DNA from: Talpa occidentalis
Taxonomy: Eukaryota > Chordata > Mammalia > Eulipotyphla > Talpidae
Assembly (NCBI RefSeq): GCF_014898055.3
Contig: NW_023602073.1
Coordinates: forward strand, 23,793,784-23,857,783
DNA length: 64,000 nucleotides
Direction of reading: 5' to 3'
Of the stretch, positions 1-10,540 are shown one piece after another. Both the position numbers and the translations under genes were made by a program. The notes below the pieces were generated by a model. That model had not been told where the DNA came from, did not search any database, and saw only the letters and a program-made list of their open reading frames with translations. The first letter of the stretch is position 1. Each line of letters opens with the position of its first letter.

Positions 1-122
1 CAGCACCTGCCAGTCCCGGCACAGGGCGGCCAGGCCGGGCATGAGGAACTGGCCGGCCATGGCCACGAAGCTCGCCACCATTGTGATCATGAACCGTTTT
101 CCCGGGGGACACAGCTCTATTC
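1..122 (-). CDS. SLC22A23: SLC22A23 internal exon, partial (solute carrier family 22 member 23)
   Basis: Read on the minus strand from 122 to 1, this gives two bases of a split codon and then 40 open codons: IELCPPGKRF, then MITMVASFVAMAGQFLMPGL, then AALCRDWQVL. I recognise this as the middle of SLC22A23, an orphan member of the organic cation/anion/carnitine transporter branch of the major facilitator superfamily, located in the plasma membrane. The PPGKR stretch is the conserved SLC22 motif that follows TM4 on the cytoplasmic side; MITMVASF...PGLAAL is TM5, and RDWQVL leads into TM6. The split codon is xGA, which would be Arg if the previous exon ends in A, as in the human protein (ALR-IELC). 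The exon starts in a phase matching the SLC22 exon-4 pattern. It is open to the window edge, so its donor site lies outside. Synonymous third positions are GC-rich (ATC, GTG, GCC, CTG), typical of a conserved exon. Substrate is not established for this family member. Confidence 0.93.
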
Positions 123-160
123 CTGCAACACAGAAGAGACAAGGGAGACGTGAGTGCCCT
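123..160 (-). promoter_or_regulatory. SLC22A23: 3' splice site of the SLC22A23 intron (acceptor, pyrimidine tract, branch-point candidate)
   Basis: On the minus strand the exon is preceded by CTCTTCTGTGTTGCAG, ending with the AG at 124-123. This is a strong, nearly pure pyrimidine tract (about 123-148) and a canonical acceptor. A CACTCAC sequence about 30 bases upstream (about 153-159) fits a branch-point consensus. The acceptor fixes the exon boundary at 122 and supports a functional gene rather than a processed copy. Confidence 0.88.
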
Positions 161-991
161 ATGGAGTGGGGAGCCACCAGCGCCCCGAGCCTTCCCTCCT
201 GGCTCTTACAGTGGGGTGAGCCAGGCCCCCACTGCACTCAGGCTCACAGAGCAAGTGACACAGAGCATGAGACTCTGATTATTCTGAGCAGCCCTGAGCT
301 AGGACGTGCTGCCTCCCCGGAGGTACAGTTCTCAGCCCATGTAGCCCCCTCTGCTCCAGGGGGGTCCCTGCTCCCGCCTTGCCTGCTGCCATCCCTCCTA
401 CCTGTGATGCAGCACAAAGGGCCACTCTTCAGTTCAGGGCAGGCAGCCTGTCCTCCGGCTCACCCCACCCCTGCCCCACCCGCCTCTGGCCCCAACTCCA
501 AGCCCCTGGGGACCCCGAGTTCTAGGCACAGCGAGCATGATAGACGGAGCAGCTTATCTGCTTGGACAGAAACCAAACAACAAAACAGATTCAGATCACA
601 TAGTCGTGGTCTCCCCAGAAGCTCTCCTCCGCACTGAGGTTCTGCCCTGTGGGACAGGGGCACGGCTGCACCCTGTTCTCTGTCCCTGTCCCAGACCATG
701 CCCTCGCAGGGGCATGCCGGCTGCACCTCCAGCTCCAGAGCCAGACCAGTGTCTGCCTTTGCCAACATCCACGGGATGGAAGGACACCACGGTCCCTCCT
801 GTCTGCGAGAATCTGTGCTCCTCATTTGACCTTGAGTGATAAGGACGATCACAAGACAAACCAGTGCCAAGTGCTGACCAACACAGAGCCCCGGCTTGAG
901 TCCCCCTGAGAAGGTCCTTACTAGAAGGCGCAGCTGGGGTTTGCTGTTCCTTTGCAGTAGGCAGCATTAAGGATACTTTCTTTTTCTTTCC
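161..991. other. Unique intronic sequence next to the exon
   Basis: G+C-rich sequence without a recognisable repeat until the SINE tail at 992. Overlapping short open frames on both strands (for example 460-870) are low-complexity Pro/Gly/Arg-rich shadows with no family resemblance. Nothing further is visible. Confidence 0.6.
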
Positions 992-1254
992 TTTTTTTTT
1001 TTTTTTAAGATTTATTTATTTATGCAAGAGCTGGGGTACAGACTAGAGTTGTGAGGGGATGTGTGACAGGATTCACCAGAGACAGAGTGGGGAGCAGAAC
1101 AGGCAGATCTACTGAAACACACCGCTGAGGGGAAAAGTGGGGAGACAGGAGAGGTCTGCTGCGCCATGTGGGTAGCTCCCCGGCAGGGATCGAACTCATG
1201 CAGAAGTGGCTGCAGATGGCCTCTTAGTGCTGCGCCTTAACCCCTTGTGCCATT
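992..1254 (-). mobile_element. tRNA-derived SINE (T+ type), older subfamily, head truncated
   Basis: A poly-T run (991-1006) followed by AAGATTTATTTATTTATGCA is the reverse of the SINE tail. The body GATTCACCAGAGACAGAGTG, GGGGAGCAGAACAGGCAGAT and the GGGATCGAACTC B-box region follow. The copy stops at 'ccttgtgccatt', lacking the final head bases (CAGGGAGGCC) present in other copies, so the 5' end of the SINE is lost or mutated. Confidence 0.9.
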
Positions 1255-2650
1255 AAGCAGACAAGTAGACTGGCAGCTCTGGGAAGGGGTCCCTGCCTTA
1301 GCCCACGTGAGCACAGCACCCTGAGGCTCCCCACAAGCTGTGTGGGGTGGGCACATAAGCGCCTGCCCCCCCAGGGAACCGTCAAAGTCAGAGATGACTT
1401 CAGAACAGCATCTCGGATTTGCAGGTACAACAGGCTCTGCCTACCGCTGTGCCCCCCACTTCCCTCTACTCAATCTCATGAAACAGTAAGCGGGGAAACA
1501 CCTCAATTCTCTTGCCACAGGGGCCCTCTGGCATGATTAATCCCAACTTCTGATCCACCCATAATGGGTATCACACAGGGGATCAGGGGCTGCTTCCCAG
1601 ACGGAGGGGTGGCGGTTTGCAGAGGACAAAGGAAAATCATTCCTGGACGGCGAAGAGCCCCAGACCAGAACTCCCCGAGTCCCTACTGCAGATGCGAGGC
1701 TGTGATGGCGCATAAATCAGAGTCACTGTGTGCACGACGATTAGTGCGAGTCAGCTTTCCTCCTGCAGGGTTCTCTGTCCAGAGCACGGCTCAGAGAGGC
1801 CCTGGCTCCTGGCACGGGCTTGGGCAGCAGCCGCAGCCCTGGGAGCCAGCTGGAGACACAGGCGCCAGAGTCGGCACCTCATCAGATGCTCAGAAACCAC
1901 CGGCTGCCACGCAGCCCCAAAGCGTGTAATCCCCCCCAGACACACCGCTACGAGCACGGAATACGGAACACCCTCTCTGCCGCTCCACTGCTGCTCTTGC
2001 TAGAAACCCTAGCAGGGCTTTTCTGTTGCAGATAGAGAAATGTCAACCCCTCCAGCAGATGGAAGAAGGGGTTTTACTTTGTGTTCCTGTCGGGGCGATA
2101 GGAAAACAAAGCCGGTTACGTGTGGAGCAGGTGTGACACCTGCAGGTTGTAACCTTTCGGCACTGACTCACCAGAGGTTCTTTCCAAACCGAATCCACCC
2201 ACTGCATTCTGAAGGTGGCTCTAAAGATGTTGAAAAGGAGGAAAAAAAGCAATTATCAAAGAACTGCAGGCGCTTTTGGCTCACCATGGAGCACACGTGT
2301 CTTTTGGAGGAGGAGAAATCAGCTTTGCAGCAGTGGCGGGGAGGAAGGCATACATCAGAACACGACGGCTCCGACCCAGCTGCTCCAGGGTCTGCTGCTC
2401 CGAGGGCTGCCCCCAGCCATGCAGCAGTGGGGACTGCGGAGACGCTTCCAGCTCCTGGCCGGGGTTGCTGACATGGGAGGCACAAGGTGGGGATCCTGCA
2501 CCAGCCACGGGACATCCCAAAGCTATGTCACATCTTTTCAGAGCCACATTTTTGCCAACAGAGCCAACCCAAGACACCTTAGGAGAGTTTTACTTTCAGT
2601 ACCCCCCGCCACGTCCCCCTTCATTATGTAAAGCAGAGAAGAGTCCTAAG
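1255..2650. other. Unique intronic sequence
   Basis: No repeat that I recognise. Short open frames on both strands (for example 1564-1929, 2040-2471, 2168-2515) overlap one another and resemble no protein family. A mixed-composition stretch around 2100-2300 is free of simple repeats and could be tested for conservation. Confidence 0.5.
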
Positions 2651-2662
2651 ACTATCATTCTA

Positions 2663-2948
2663 GGGCCTCCCTGATGGTGCAAAGGGTTAAGACGCAGCAC
2701 TATGAAGCTACCCGCAGCCACTGCGGCATGAGTTCGATCCCCGGCCAGACAGGGATCAACCCACATGACATAGTAGACCTTTCCTGTCTCGCCCGCTGCT
2801 CCCCTCAGCAGTGTATTTCAGTCAATCTGCCTGTTCTGTTCCCCACTCTGCCTCTGGTGAATCCTCTCACCCCCCACCCCCACCTCTGGCCTGTACCGCA
2901 GTTCTTGTATGCATAAATACATCTTTTTAAAGATTAAAAATAAATAAA
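2663..2948 (+). mobile_element. tRNA-derived SINE (T+ type) with 12-13 bp target-site duplication
   Basis: Full-length copy running GGGCCTCCCTGATGGTGC (head, A-box-like), GAGTTCGATCCCCGGCC (B-box), CAGTGTATTTCAGTCAATCT, and the ATGCATAAATACATCTTTTTAA tail. It is flanked by actatcattcta at 2651-2662 and again at 2949-2960, a clear target-site duplication that proves retrotransposition. The head is tRNA-like and the tail combines an AATAAA-type signal with TCTTT, so mobilisation would have relied on L1 machinery. Confidence 0.95.
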
Positions 2949-3029
2949 ACTATCATTCTAGATTCAAACATAAAGTTATTTCCTGTTGTGGGCCCCGTCC
3001 AGACCTCTGAAATCGAGGTTACCAGGCCT

Positions 3030-3140
3030 GGACTGTGGAGGTGAGGGTCTGGGTTCAATTCCCGTCCTTGCGACCTCGGATCGGTCATCTCTGCGTTCGG
3101 CGCCTCTGTCCCGTGTGCAATGGGCCGCGAGCACGGAGCA
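3030..3140 (+). repeat. MIR-like ancient SINE
   Basis: The order 'ggtctgggttcaattcccgtc', a 'cttgcgacctcggatcggtc' section, then 'gcctctgtcccgtgtgcaatggg' matches the MIR layout (B box, the ACCTTGGGCAAGT core, then CCTC...TCTGTAAAATGGG). Divergence is high and CpG content unusually high for such an old element. Confidence 0.6.
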
Positions 3141-3688
3141 CGAGCCAGGGGTTAGCATTTACCTAACATCATGTATGAAAACCACATGTAGTAAGTTTCT
3201 GCCAAGTCACACGTTGGTTTCACCTAACCTGTGTTATTCCCCGGATCTGCGGAGCTTCGGGGCAGGACGGAGGTTTGTTCTAATGGACTAGAAAAGCGTG
3301 ATCACTTCGTGGTGACTCATACTCCTTCTTTGCTGGTGATTCTCTTAGAACGAGAAATGATCTGGCAATGAAGCAGCAGAACTAAGGGGCTCCAAGAAAA
3401 CCACATCCCAAACCCCTATCGTGAAAGCGGCTGCCCCTCACGCCTTCCCGGGGGGCTTCAGAGCTATTTCCGCAGCTGAATACACACTGCTGGGCGGAGA
3501 CAGCGCCAGGGCGGGAGAACAAACAGCACGTGTTGACACGGAACCGGGTGCTTGGCTTGTGATAACGGGGGCCCTCGGCTGCGCAAGCACGCATAGCCGG
3601 GGACCCGGGGTCCCTCTGTGAGGTGTTGCAATGCGGGTTCGGGGTACAAATTCTTTTAGGATTCCTGAGTCTGGCAAGGTTTTTCAGA
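3141..3688. other. Unique intronic sequence, locally CpG-rich
   Basis: No repeat recognised. About 3400-3620 is relatively rich in CpG (for example 'cccggggg', 'ggcggagacagcgcc', 'tagccggggacccgggg'). No splice-bounded coding exon could be identified. Confidence 0.45.
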
Positions 3689-3710
3689 AGTTTTCTTTTT
3701 TTCTTTTCTC

Positions 3711-3967
3711 TTAAGATTTATTTATTTATGCATACAAGAACTGGGAGCAGGCCAGAGGTGCGGGAGGGTGAGAGGATTCACCAGAGACAGAGTGGGGAGC
3801 AGAACAGGCAGACAGACTGAAATACACTGCTGAGGGGAGCAGCAGGTGAGACCGGAGAGGTCTGCTGTGCCATGTGGGTAGCTCCCTGGCCGAGAATCGA
3901 ACTCATGCTGCAGAGGCTGCGGATAGCTTCATAGGTTAAGTCTTAACCCCTTGCACCACCAGGGAGG
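3711..3967 (-). mobile_element. tRNA-derived SINE (T+ type)
   Basis: Reverse copy from the tail TTAAGATTTATTTATTTATG through CACCAGAGACAGAGTGGGGA to the head TTGCACCACCAGGGAGGA. A possible short target-site duplication, agttttct, occurs at 3689-3696 and 3972-3979. The right-hand flank begins directly after the head. Confidence 0.93.
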
Positions 3968-3979
3968 AACCAGTTTTCT

Positions 3980-5232
3980 GATTCTTATGCACCTTCAGGA
4001 TGAGATGCCCCAGGGGATGCCCCAGGGGAGCATGACCAGAGCCCGGGGCCCACTCAGCCGCACAGCTGGTTCTTGCAGGGCCACTTTGCTGAGTCGCTGC
4101 AGCCATGGCTTCCAGCTACTCAGCCAGGCCAAGGGCTGACATTCAGCTCCAGTCCACCTCAGCTGACTTTATGTTAGGAACATGTCCTAGATAATTGGGG
4201 CGGGTGCTCTGATCAGTTGCAAGGCCATAAAAACAGAACCCAGGCTTCCTGGAGGAAGAACACACTCCACTTTGAGTGGCAGCTTCACCCTGCGTCCCGC
4301 AGCCCCTGGGATTCCAGACCTGCCGACTTGCCTGCACAACAGCGCTCGTGTCGCTGTGCAGGAAAGTCTTACTGTGATTCTCCTCCTGGCTTCCTGCACC
4401 TGTACCAGGTCACGGGGCCCCCCAGGAAGCTCTGTCTCAGGAGCTTCCTGCCCAGAGGGACTGCACTGTCCCTCCACCTCCATCCTGCTTCCCTGCCCAG
4501 GCCGCCCTGGACAGATGCCCGCCTCAGGGCTATGGCTGAGCTCAAGGGGCAGCCTGGCCAGAACCCATGGCTGGCACAGCTCTGCTCCCCTTGTCAACCT
4601 TTGATGGGGTCCCCAGATTAAACAGGACCCAGCCTCAGCACCTGCCAGCAGAGGGGAGCTCGGCAGAAAGTTGGAAGCTGAAGTGCAGGGGAGAGACATG
4701 AAGATAAAGTTCAGAGAGGATTTTGTAAATTCTACAAGAGGAAGAAAACAGCGAGGGAGCTTTTATCTTTGGGGAGCAAGAAGTTCAGGGGGCAGGCTCT
4801 GGTACCCTGGGAATATAAGGGCAATCTGAAAAGGGAGTGCACTGGGGAGCTCCCCAATCCCATGAGCTCACAAGCTGGGGTACAGGGGGTGTATTTCTAA
4901 CACCCCCTGCCTGGAAGTAGCATCAAAGCACAAAGAGCAGAAATGAGCCAAATGGCTGCGAGGCCGACAGGTGGGAAGTTGCTGAGGCCCAGGTGGCTCC
5001 ATCGCTGACTCCAGCCTCCCTGAGACCCCCGGACGAGGAGCTGTGGGCATGGCCCAGTGACCCCGTACCTGTGGGGCAACTGGCTTCTTGGGAGGTGGCA
5101 TGAGAGGCTGCTCCAGAGGGAAACAAGGTCTCCCAGGAGCATGCCCATTGCTCCCACCATGGACGTGGGCGTCGCCTCAGCCGACACCTAAGGCAGGCTC
5201 CTACCTGCTGGCTTGCTCCCATGTTCAGAGGG
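3980..5232. other. Unique intronic sequence
   Basis: No recognisable repeat. The longest open frame (4187-4699, minus, 170 codons) is compositionally Pro/Ser/Gly/Leu-rich, lacks splice context and resembles no family. A tiny tandem repeat (gatgccccaggg twice) lies near 4002-4025. Confidence 0.5.
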
Positions 5233-5245
5233 ATGTTCTTTTCTT

Positions 5246-5516
5246 TTTTCTTTTTTAAAAATATTTATTTATGCATACAAGAACTGGGGTGCAGGCTGGA
5301 GGTATGGCGGGTGAGAGGATTCACCAGAGACAGAGTGGGGAGCAGAACAGGCAGATTGACTGAAATACACTGCTGAGGGGAGCAGCGGGCGAGACAGGAG
5401 AGGTCTGCTGCGCCATGTAGGTAGCTCCCTGGCCAGAGATGGAACTCGTGCTGCAGTGGCTGCAGATAGCTTCATAGTGCTGCGTCTTAACCTCTTGCGC
5501 CACCAGGGAGGACCGA
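5246..5516 (-). mobile_element. tRNA-derived SINE (T+ type) with 13 bp target-site duplication
   Basis: Full-length reverse copy from the T-rich tail and ATATTTATTTATGCATAC through to GCGCCACCAGGGAGGACC. It is flanked by atgttcttttctt at 5233-5245 and 5517-5529, a perfect 13-bp duplication. Confidence 0.95.
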
Positions 5517-5556
5517 ATGTTCTTTTCTTGAATTAATTGCTAGATGAACAATTTTA

Positions 5557-5833
5557 TTATTTTTTATTTTTTTAAAATAAATTTTATTTTTATATTCCCC
5601 ATACAATTGCAACCCCCTTATTTTGACCCCAATCCCTCCCCTCTCCGCCCCCACCCCCCATAGAGTGTCTCTGGTTCATAGTTTTTTGTTGATTTTGATT
5701 TTCACTTTCTTATAGTTATTCATTTCCCTGGTCCCTTATTTAGGTTTTCTAGATTCCTGCTATGAGTGAGACCATCCGGTATTTTTCTTTTTCTTTCTGG
5801 CTTATTTCGCTGAGCATGATCCCTTCCAGCGCT
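5557..5833 (-). mobile_element. L1 3' end, 5'-truncated, with 16 bp target-site duplication
   Basis: On the minus strand the sequence encodes the end of L1 ORF2, with the GIMLSEIS-type C-terminal motif (here GMILSEIS-like at about 5833-5800) and KEKYR-like residues. A short 3' UTR with a GGGGGTGGGGGCGGAGAGGGG purine block and an A-rich tail (5557-5600) follow. Flanks tagatgaacaatttta (5541-5556) and tagctgaacaatttta (5834-5849) are a 16-bp target-site duplication with one mismatch. Only ~280 bp of the ~6-7 kb parent was inserted; it is not active. Confidence 0.88.
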
Positions 5834-5864
5834 TAGCTGAACAATTTTAAATGTGTTAACTTGA

Positions 5865-6140
5865 GGGCCTCCCTGGTGGCACAAGGGGTTAAGACGCAAC
5901 CTATGAAGCTGTCCACAGCCACTGCAGCACGAGTTTGATCCCCGGCCGGCCAGGGAGCTACCCACATGGCACAGCAGATCTCTCCTGTCTCTCCTGCTGC
6001 TCCCCTCAGCAGTGTATTTCAGTAGATCTGCCTGTTCTGCTCCCCAATCTGTCTCTGATGAGTCCTCTCTCACAACCCCCCCCACACCTCTGGCCTGTAC
6101 CCCAGTTCTTGTATGCATAAATAAATAAATCTTTAAAAAA
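5865..6140 (+). mobile_element. tRNA-derived SINE (T+ type) with 14 bp target-site duplication
   Basis: Representative full-length copy. The A-box-like TGGCACAAGGGG is in the head, the B-box-like GAGTTTGATCC is at about 5930-5940, and the body includes CAGTGTATTTCAGTAGATCT. The tail is GCATAAATAAATAAATCTTT plus A's. The duplication atgtgttaacttga occurs at 5851-5864 and 6141-6154, perfect over 14 bp. The insertion sits immediately beside the downstream duplication of the L1 at 5557-5833. Confidence 0.96.
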
Positions 6141-6154
6141 ATGTGTTAACTTGA

Positions 6155-6708
6155 AGTCACATTGCTTTCTAACACTGCCAAGTGTCAGGTGTGCCCTGGG
6201 GGAATCAGCATGTGACACAAGGCGCTAAGTTCACCCTGAGGGATTTGACGTCGCCCGTCTTCTACAGGTACTCAGTGCCGAGTAATGACTTAGGACTTCC
6301 AGCCCACACAATGTCATTTTTATATACGTGTATACAGAAATAAAAATCAGTAAATCTAGGAAATACACACAATATCTGATCTAGAGATGACACTCCTGGC
6401 TGTATTTCTAACTAAAATACAAACACATAATGTTCAGCTATAAGATAAGCAAATCCACCTCTGTCTAGCTTTCTCCTGGCTGCGGACAGCAGCCCATTGA
6501 TTTGTGGCCTGCGGGCTCCTCCATAGGTGGGCACCTGACCGGCAGCTCCCAAGCCCACAGATGAGTGGACTCAAATCCCACCTTGTGTGGTGAGACCCTG
6601 AGGCTGAAGCTTCCCGGGAAGGGCTGGGGAAGAGGCTAAGCTGTGCGCGCTGGGGGCTGGCACGAGTCACCTCTGCTTTACTGCATGCCAGAAATACCCA
6701 TGAGAACA
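6155..6708. other. Unique intronic sequence
   Basis: Mixed AT-rich (6300-6440) and G+C-rich sequence. I see no recognisable repeat or exon. Confidence 0.5.
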
Positions 6709-6979
6709 GGGCCTCCCTGATGGTGCAAAGGGTTAAGACGCAGCACTATGGAGCTACCCGCAGCCACTGCGGCATGAGTTCGATCCCCAGCCAGGGATCA
6801 ACCCACATGACATAGTAGACCTTTCCTGTCTCTCCTGCTGCTCCCCTCAGCAGTGTATTTCAGTCAATCTGCCTGTTCTGCTCCCCAATCTGTCTCTGGT
6901 GAATCCTCTCACCCTCCACACCTCTGGCCTGTACCCCAGTTCTTGTATGCATAAATAAATAAATCTTTAAAAAAAAATC
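6709..6979 (+). mobile_element. tRNA-derived SINE (T+ type)
   Basis: Full-length forward copy from GGGCCTCCCTGATGGTGCAA to ATAAATAAATCTTTAAAAAA. It shares the 'gatggtgcaaagggttaagacgc' head and 'ggatcaacccacatgacatagtagacc' section with the copy at 2663-2948, so both belong to the same sub-lineage. No convincing target-site duplication is visible. Confidence 0.93.
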
Positions 6980-8505
6980 TGTGAGAAAACTGACTGCTAT
7001 CATGACTCCCCACCTCCACCCATACACAGACCTACACACTCACTGATATTGGGAAACAGAGTTATTGAACAACAACAAAAATTCTTTTGGGACCAGTCTT
7101 AAAAGACACATCCCCTCATTCTGTAGCAGGTAAGAGATCGTTCCTTCTTATTCCTTTATTCCTTAAGTATATGCGAACAACCCTCGTGTGCGCAGGCTGA
7201 CGGCAGAAGCAGCAGGCTGAGAGCTCTGAGCCTCTCTGAGACAAGTCTACGGGGTTTTCTGTTGGCTGATAATATAACCTGGAGCAGAAGCAATCACACC
7301 CTGCAGGAGAGATGCTGAGCCCACATTCTGGGCCACAGGGGAAGGCGAAACTCCTTCCCTGCAGCCTGGGGGAGGCCAATCACCCTCTTAGTGCCCCTGT
7401 TTCCTCGTCTAGAAAGCAGGTAAGAATCTAGCCACCGCACACTGGCACGGATCTGGTGACCTCGCAGGCTGCTGGCCACTGGCCAGGCTGCAGGCCACCC
7501 CAGGAGACTCGGGGTGGGGGATCATGGAGCTGAGACTAACTAGTGAATTAAGTTCTTCCATGTGGGGCTGAAACTCTTTTAGGCAGAACTTGGTCGGGAC
7601 TGCCTAACGCGATTGTGTCCAAGCCCCGTGGGATAGGATTCTTAGTTTTCAATAGCCTCTGCTATCGGGGACCTCTGCTATCGGGGGGAAGCTGGCCAAG
7701 CAGCATGGAGAGAAGGGCTTCCCAAGCGAGGCTTCGTCAACTGAGCAGGAGGTGCTGGGAGGCTGTGTCCTCTCCTCCTGCCACCGCCAGCCCCATAGTG
7801 CTTCGTTCTACCGCACGGCACCCCAGCCCTCATCTGCTTACACCGGAGATTCCAGGGAAAGCAGCAGAGAAGTCTGAATTGAGGGGAATCAGCTGAATGA
7901 AGCACACACCCCTCTCCAAGACTCAGCAAGGAGGATGTAAACATGTTTTAAATGCATGCTTTACTTCGAGAGCCCTTGATGGGAAGAGCCAGCCCTTGCA
8001 CATCCCTGCTGCCTTGCCCCCACTCACTCTGGATGGACCCAGATTCTGCGCTCAGGGTGAGGTTCAGGGATGGACAGTGTCCCCTCCGCCCCCAAACTGG
8101 ATTCAAGCACCAGAATTAAACGCGATTCCTGGAATAGCCTGAGGAATGAGACCCCATCAAAATGCAGGCCCCCTGAAGGGGAGCACTGAAGGGCACCCGC
8201 ACAGAGGACTGGTGGGGGGCTCAGCACAGAACAGGCAGAGCAGGATGCACATGGTTTTCCAACCTCCCCGTCTTCTTTTTTCTTCCCCACCCCACCCGCC
8301 CTTTTAAAAATTGCACTAACACTGTTTCATGGCATGACATGTTTCAGGTATTTAACAGTGTATTTTGACATCTGTCTACCCTGCAATGCAATCACCACCA
8401 AAAGCCTAGCTGCCAGCCCTTGTCTTACAATGGATCCCCTTTACCCTATTCGGAGCATTATTTATAAGCGTCACAAAATGTCCTTTGAGGGACACTGGAT
8501 CAAGA
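6980..8505. other. Unique intronic sequence
   Basis: No recognised element. A small tandem repeat ('ctctgctatcgggg' twice) occurs around 7658-7690. An AT-rich stretch at 8300-8480 could be degraded L1 but is not diagnostic. Confidence 0.45.
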
Positions 8506-8509
8506 AGAT

Positions 8510-8700
8510 GGGATGCAGTCACACGTTGCTTAACGGCATCTGGTTACCAAGAGGCTGCATAAAGACAGAGGTTGCAGGGGGCAATACCATGTAGCCCAGG
8601 TGTGCAGTGGGGTCTACCATCTAGGTGTGTGCATTACACTCTGTGACATTTGCACAACGATAGAATCACCTAGTGATGCATTTTTCAGAACATACCTATA
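8510..8700 (-). repeat. Old interspersed repeat, family name not assigned
   Basis: The minus strand reads 'tatgttctgaaaaatgcatc', 'tcgttgtgcaaatgtcacag', 'cacacctagatggta' and 'gttaagcaacgtgtga'. I recognise this order from a widespread ancient mammalian repeat (gttctgagaaatgcatc ... gtgcaaacatcatagagtgt ... cctagatggtatagcc). I cannot place it reliably among DNA-transposon or L1-terminal families from memory. Confidence 0.5.
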
Positions 8701-8704
8701 TATG

Positions 8705-8815
8705 TTCTATGATGACGCAGCGTGTATATGCAATGGAATACTACTCAGCCACGAAAAAAACCTTGAAAAAGTATAAAATCTTGAAAAGGAATGAAACCTT
8801 GCCATTTGCAGAGAC
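8705..8815 (+). mobile_element. L1 ORF2 C-terminal fragment
   Basis: Encodes AMEYYSATKK followed by NETLPFAE, the L1 ORF2 block 'MEYYSAIKK...LPFA' near the protein's C-terminus. Only ~110 bp is recognisable, and flanking parts are lost or too diverged. Confidence 0.7.
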
Positions 8816-9690
8816 TCCCCATCCATTCAAACAGCCCACTCGTCCTCTCCTCTCCCCACCGCCCTTACCACCAATCAAGAAGGAAGCCCTGCCTGCTGGC
8901 CCACCGCTCCTCTCAATCACCCGGGAGACAGAAGGTTGACAGTGTCGCTTGTCTCACTCATGCACTGGCTCTGGATCAGCTCAGGGCTGCTGATGCCCAC
9001 TTGGAGGCCAACCAGAGGCCCCTCCAAGCTGCCCTTGAGCCTCTCCAGGTCTCCCACCCTCCCTCCCTCCACAGCAAGGGGGAGGCAGAAGCTTCCACTG
9101 TGGTTGCTGGAAACCTTGAGCCTCTCCTCCCTCCCTTGCACTTACCCTCCTCCTAACAATTTGCCAAGCCAAGCCTGGAAGCCAGTGTACCACTCACTAA
9201 TTACTGTCCTGGCCAAGGACACAGGACCCCCGGGATCCTAAAAAATGGACCTCTGGACATATGATTGTGGAGTTCCTTATTACAGGGCAAGAAGGCCTGA
9301 AATTGTCAGTCACAGAGACTCAAATAGCATAGAGGTATGAGTGTAAAAGGCTGCTATTATCATAGCACTCCAAGGCTCCTCTTTCCCAGAGAGAACTTTC
9401 TCTGAACTTAGGACCTGCCAACTTAAAGGAACCGTCAAGGGGAACTGAAAGAATTGTGTTCTTCGTCGAGAGCAAGAGAAAGTAAAACAAATGGACATTG
9501 AAAAACTTCCTGCGAATCACAGTCGGGAACGCGCACTGGACGATAGTTGGTGAACAAGGCAGAAGTGCCCGGGTATTAGCAGCTGAGTACCCCCTGCTGC
9601 AGGTCAAACCCTTCCTTCAGCGGGTATCGTTCCTGCATTAAGCTCGTTGCATTGGCTCAATACCCCTGGGATGAAGGAGTTATTTCAATG
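8816..9690. other. Unique intronic sequence
   Basis: G+C-rich pyrimidine-rich stretch (8820-9160), then more balanced sequence. Overlapping open frames on both strands (8791-9156, 8936-9241) are shadows without family resemblance. Confidence 0.5.
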
Positions 9691-9693
9691 CTG

Positions 9694-9790
9694 GTTTCAC
9701 ACAAGAGAACCCTGAAGCTTGTGATTTGTCCAAGATGACACACTTAGAAGGAACAGGGTAGGAAGTGAAGCTGGGGGCTCCATCCCCCTG
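9694..9790 (-). repeat. MIR-like ancient SINE
   Basis: The plus strand reads 'aagagaaccctgaagcttgt', 'gatttgtccaagatgacaca' and 'cttagaaggaacagggtagg'. This is the reverse MIR core (GAGGAAACTGAGGC ... TTGCCCAAGGTCACACAG ... TAAGTGGCAGAGC), heavily diverged. Confidence 0.65.
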
Positions 9791-10266
9791 CTGCAGGCAG
9801 GAGCCATATCGTAAGGGAGGTCTAGGTGGGTGAGGCCTTGGGACCAGCCTCCCAGCTCCATGGAGCAGAGGTCCCTGGGCCTTGGTCACAGCTCTTGAAG
9901 CCTGAGGCAGTGCTTGGGGCTGGAGCAGGGGCTCAGAGATCTGTTAAGCGATGAACTGTCTAGTTGCAGGGAGGGGAGGCCAGTCAGCCCATCTGGGCGT
10001 GGTCCACATCCTCACAAATAAATTTGGGGGAATTTTTACCAACCCTAAGACCCACCTATTCAATTGGAGCTATTAAGTTCAGATAGTATATTATTTCCTT
10101 TCTAGATAATACATTATTTCTATTACTTTCTTTTCTTTCTCTCTCTCCTTTTTTTTTTTTTTTTTAAAGTAACTAACATTATAATGACTCAAAACTGGGA
10201 ACAGGGACCAAAAGGCTCACTAGTGTTTCCGCCCGGCAATCTCTTCTGTTTTAAAACCAGTGACTG
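9791..10266. other. Unique intronic sequence with a poly-T tract
   Basis: Contains a pyrimidine run (TTTCTTTTCTTTCTCTCTCTCC) followed by T's at 10125-10165 that could be the reverse tail of an unrecognisable retroposon. No other feature is seen. Confidence 0.45.
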
Positions 10267-10540
10267 GGGCCTCCCTGCTGGCGCAAGGGGTTGAGCACAG
10301 CACTGTGAGGCTATCCGCAGCCACTGCAGCAGGAGTTCAATCCCTGGCCAGGGAGGTGACCCACATGGTGCAGCAGAACACTCCTGTCTGGCCCACTACT
10401 CCCCTCAGCAGTGAATTTCAGTCAATCTGCCTGTTCTGCTCCCCACTCTGTCTCTAGTGAATCCTCTCCCCGCCCCCCACTTCTGGCCTGTACCCTGGTT
10501 CTTATATGCATAAATATTTAAAAATAAATAAATAAAACTG
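10267..10540 (+). mobile_element. tRNA-derived SINE (T+ type)
   Basis: Forward copy from GGGCCTCCCTGCTGGCGCAA to 'ataaataaataaaactg'. The head has 'ggttgagcacagcactgtgagg' and the tail reads 'tcttatatgcataaatatttaaaaataaataa'. The typical TCTTT terminator is replaced by ATTTAAAAATAAAT, so this copy is decayed at the tail. Confidence 0.92.

Noticed and set aside
5865..5945. SINE heads as tRNA genes
   Set aside because: They contain A- and B-box-like motifs but cannot fold into a complete cloverleaf and continue into SINE body and tail with target-site duplications.
7658..7690. Short tandem duplication ctctgctatcgggg
   Set aside because: Two 14-16 base copies only; common by chance slippage and not informative.
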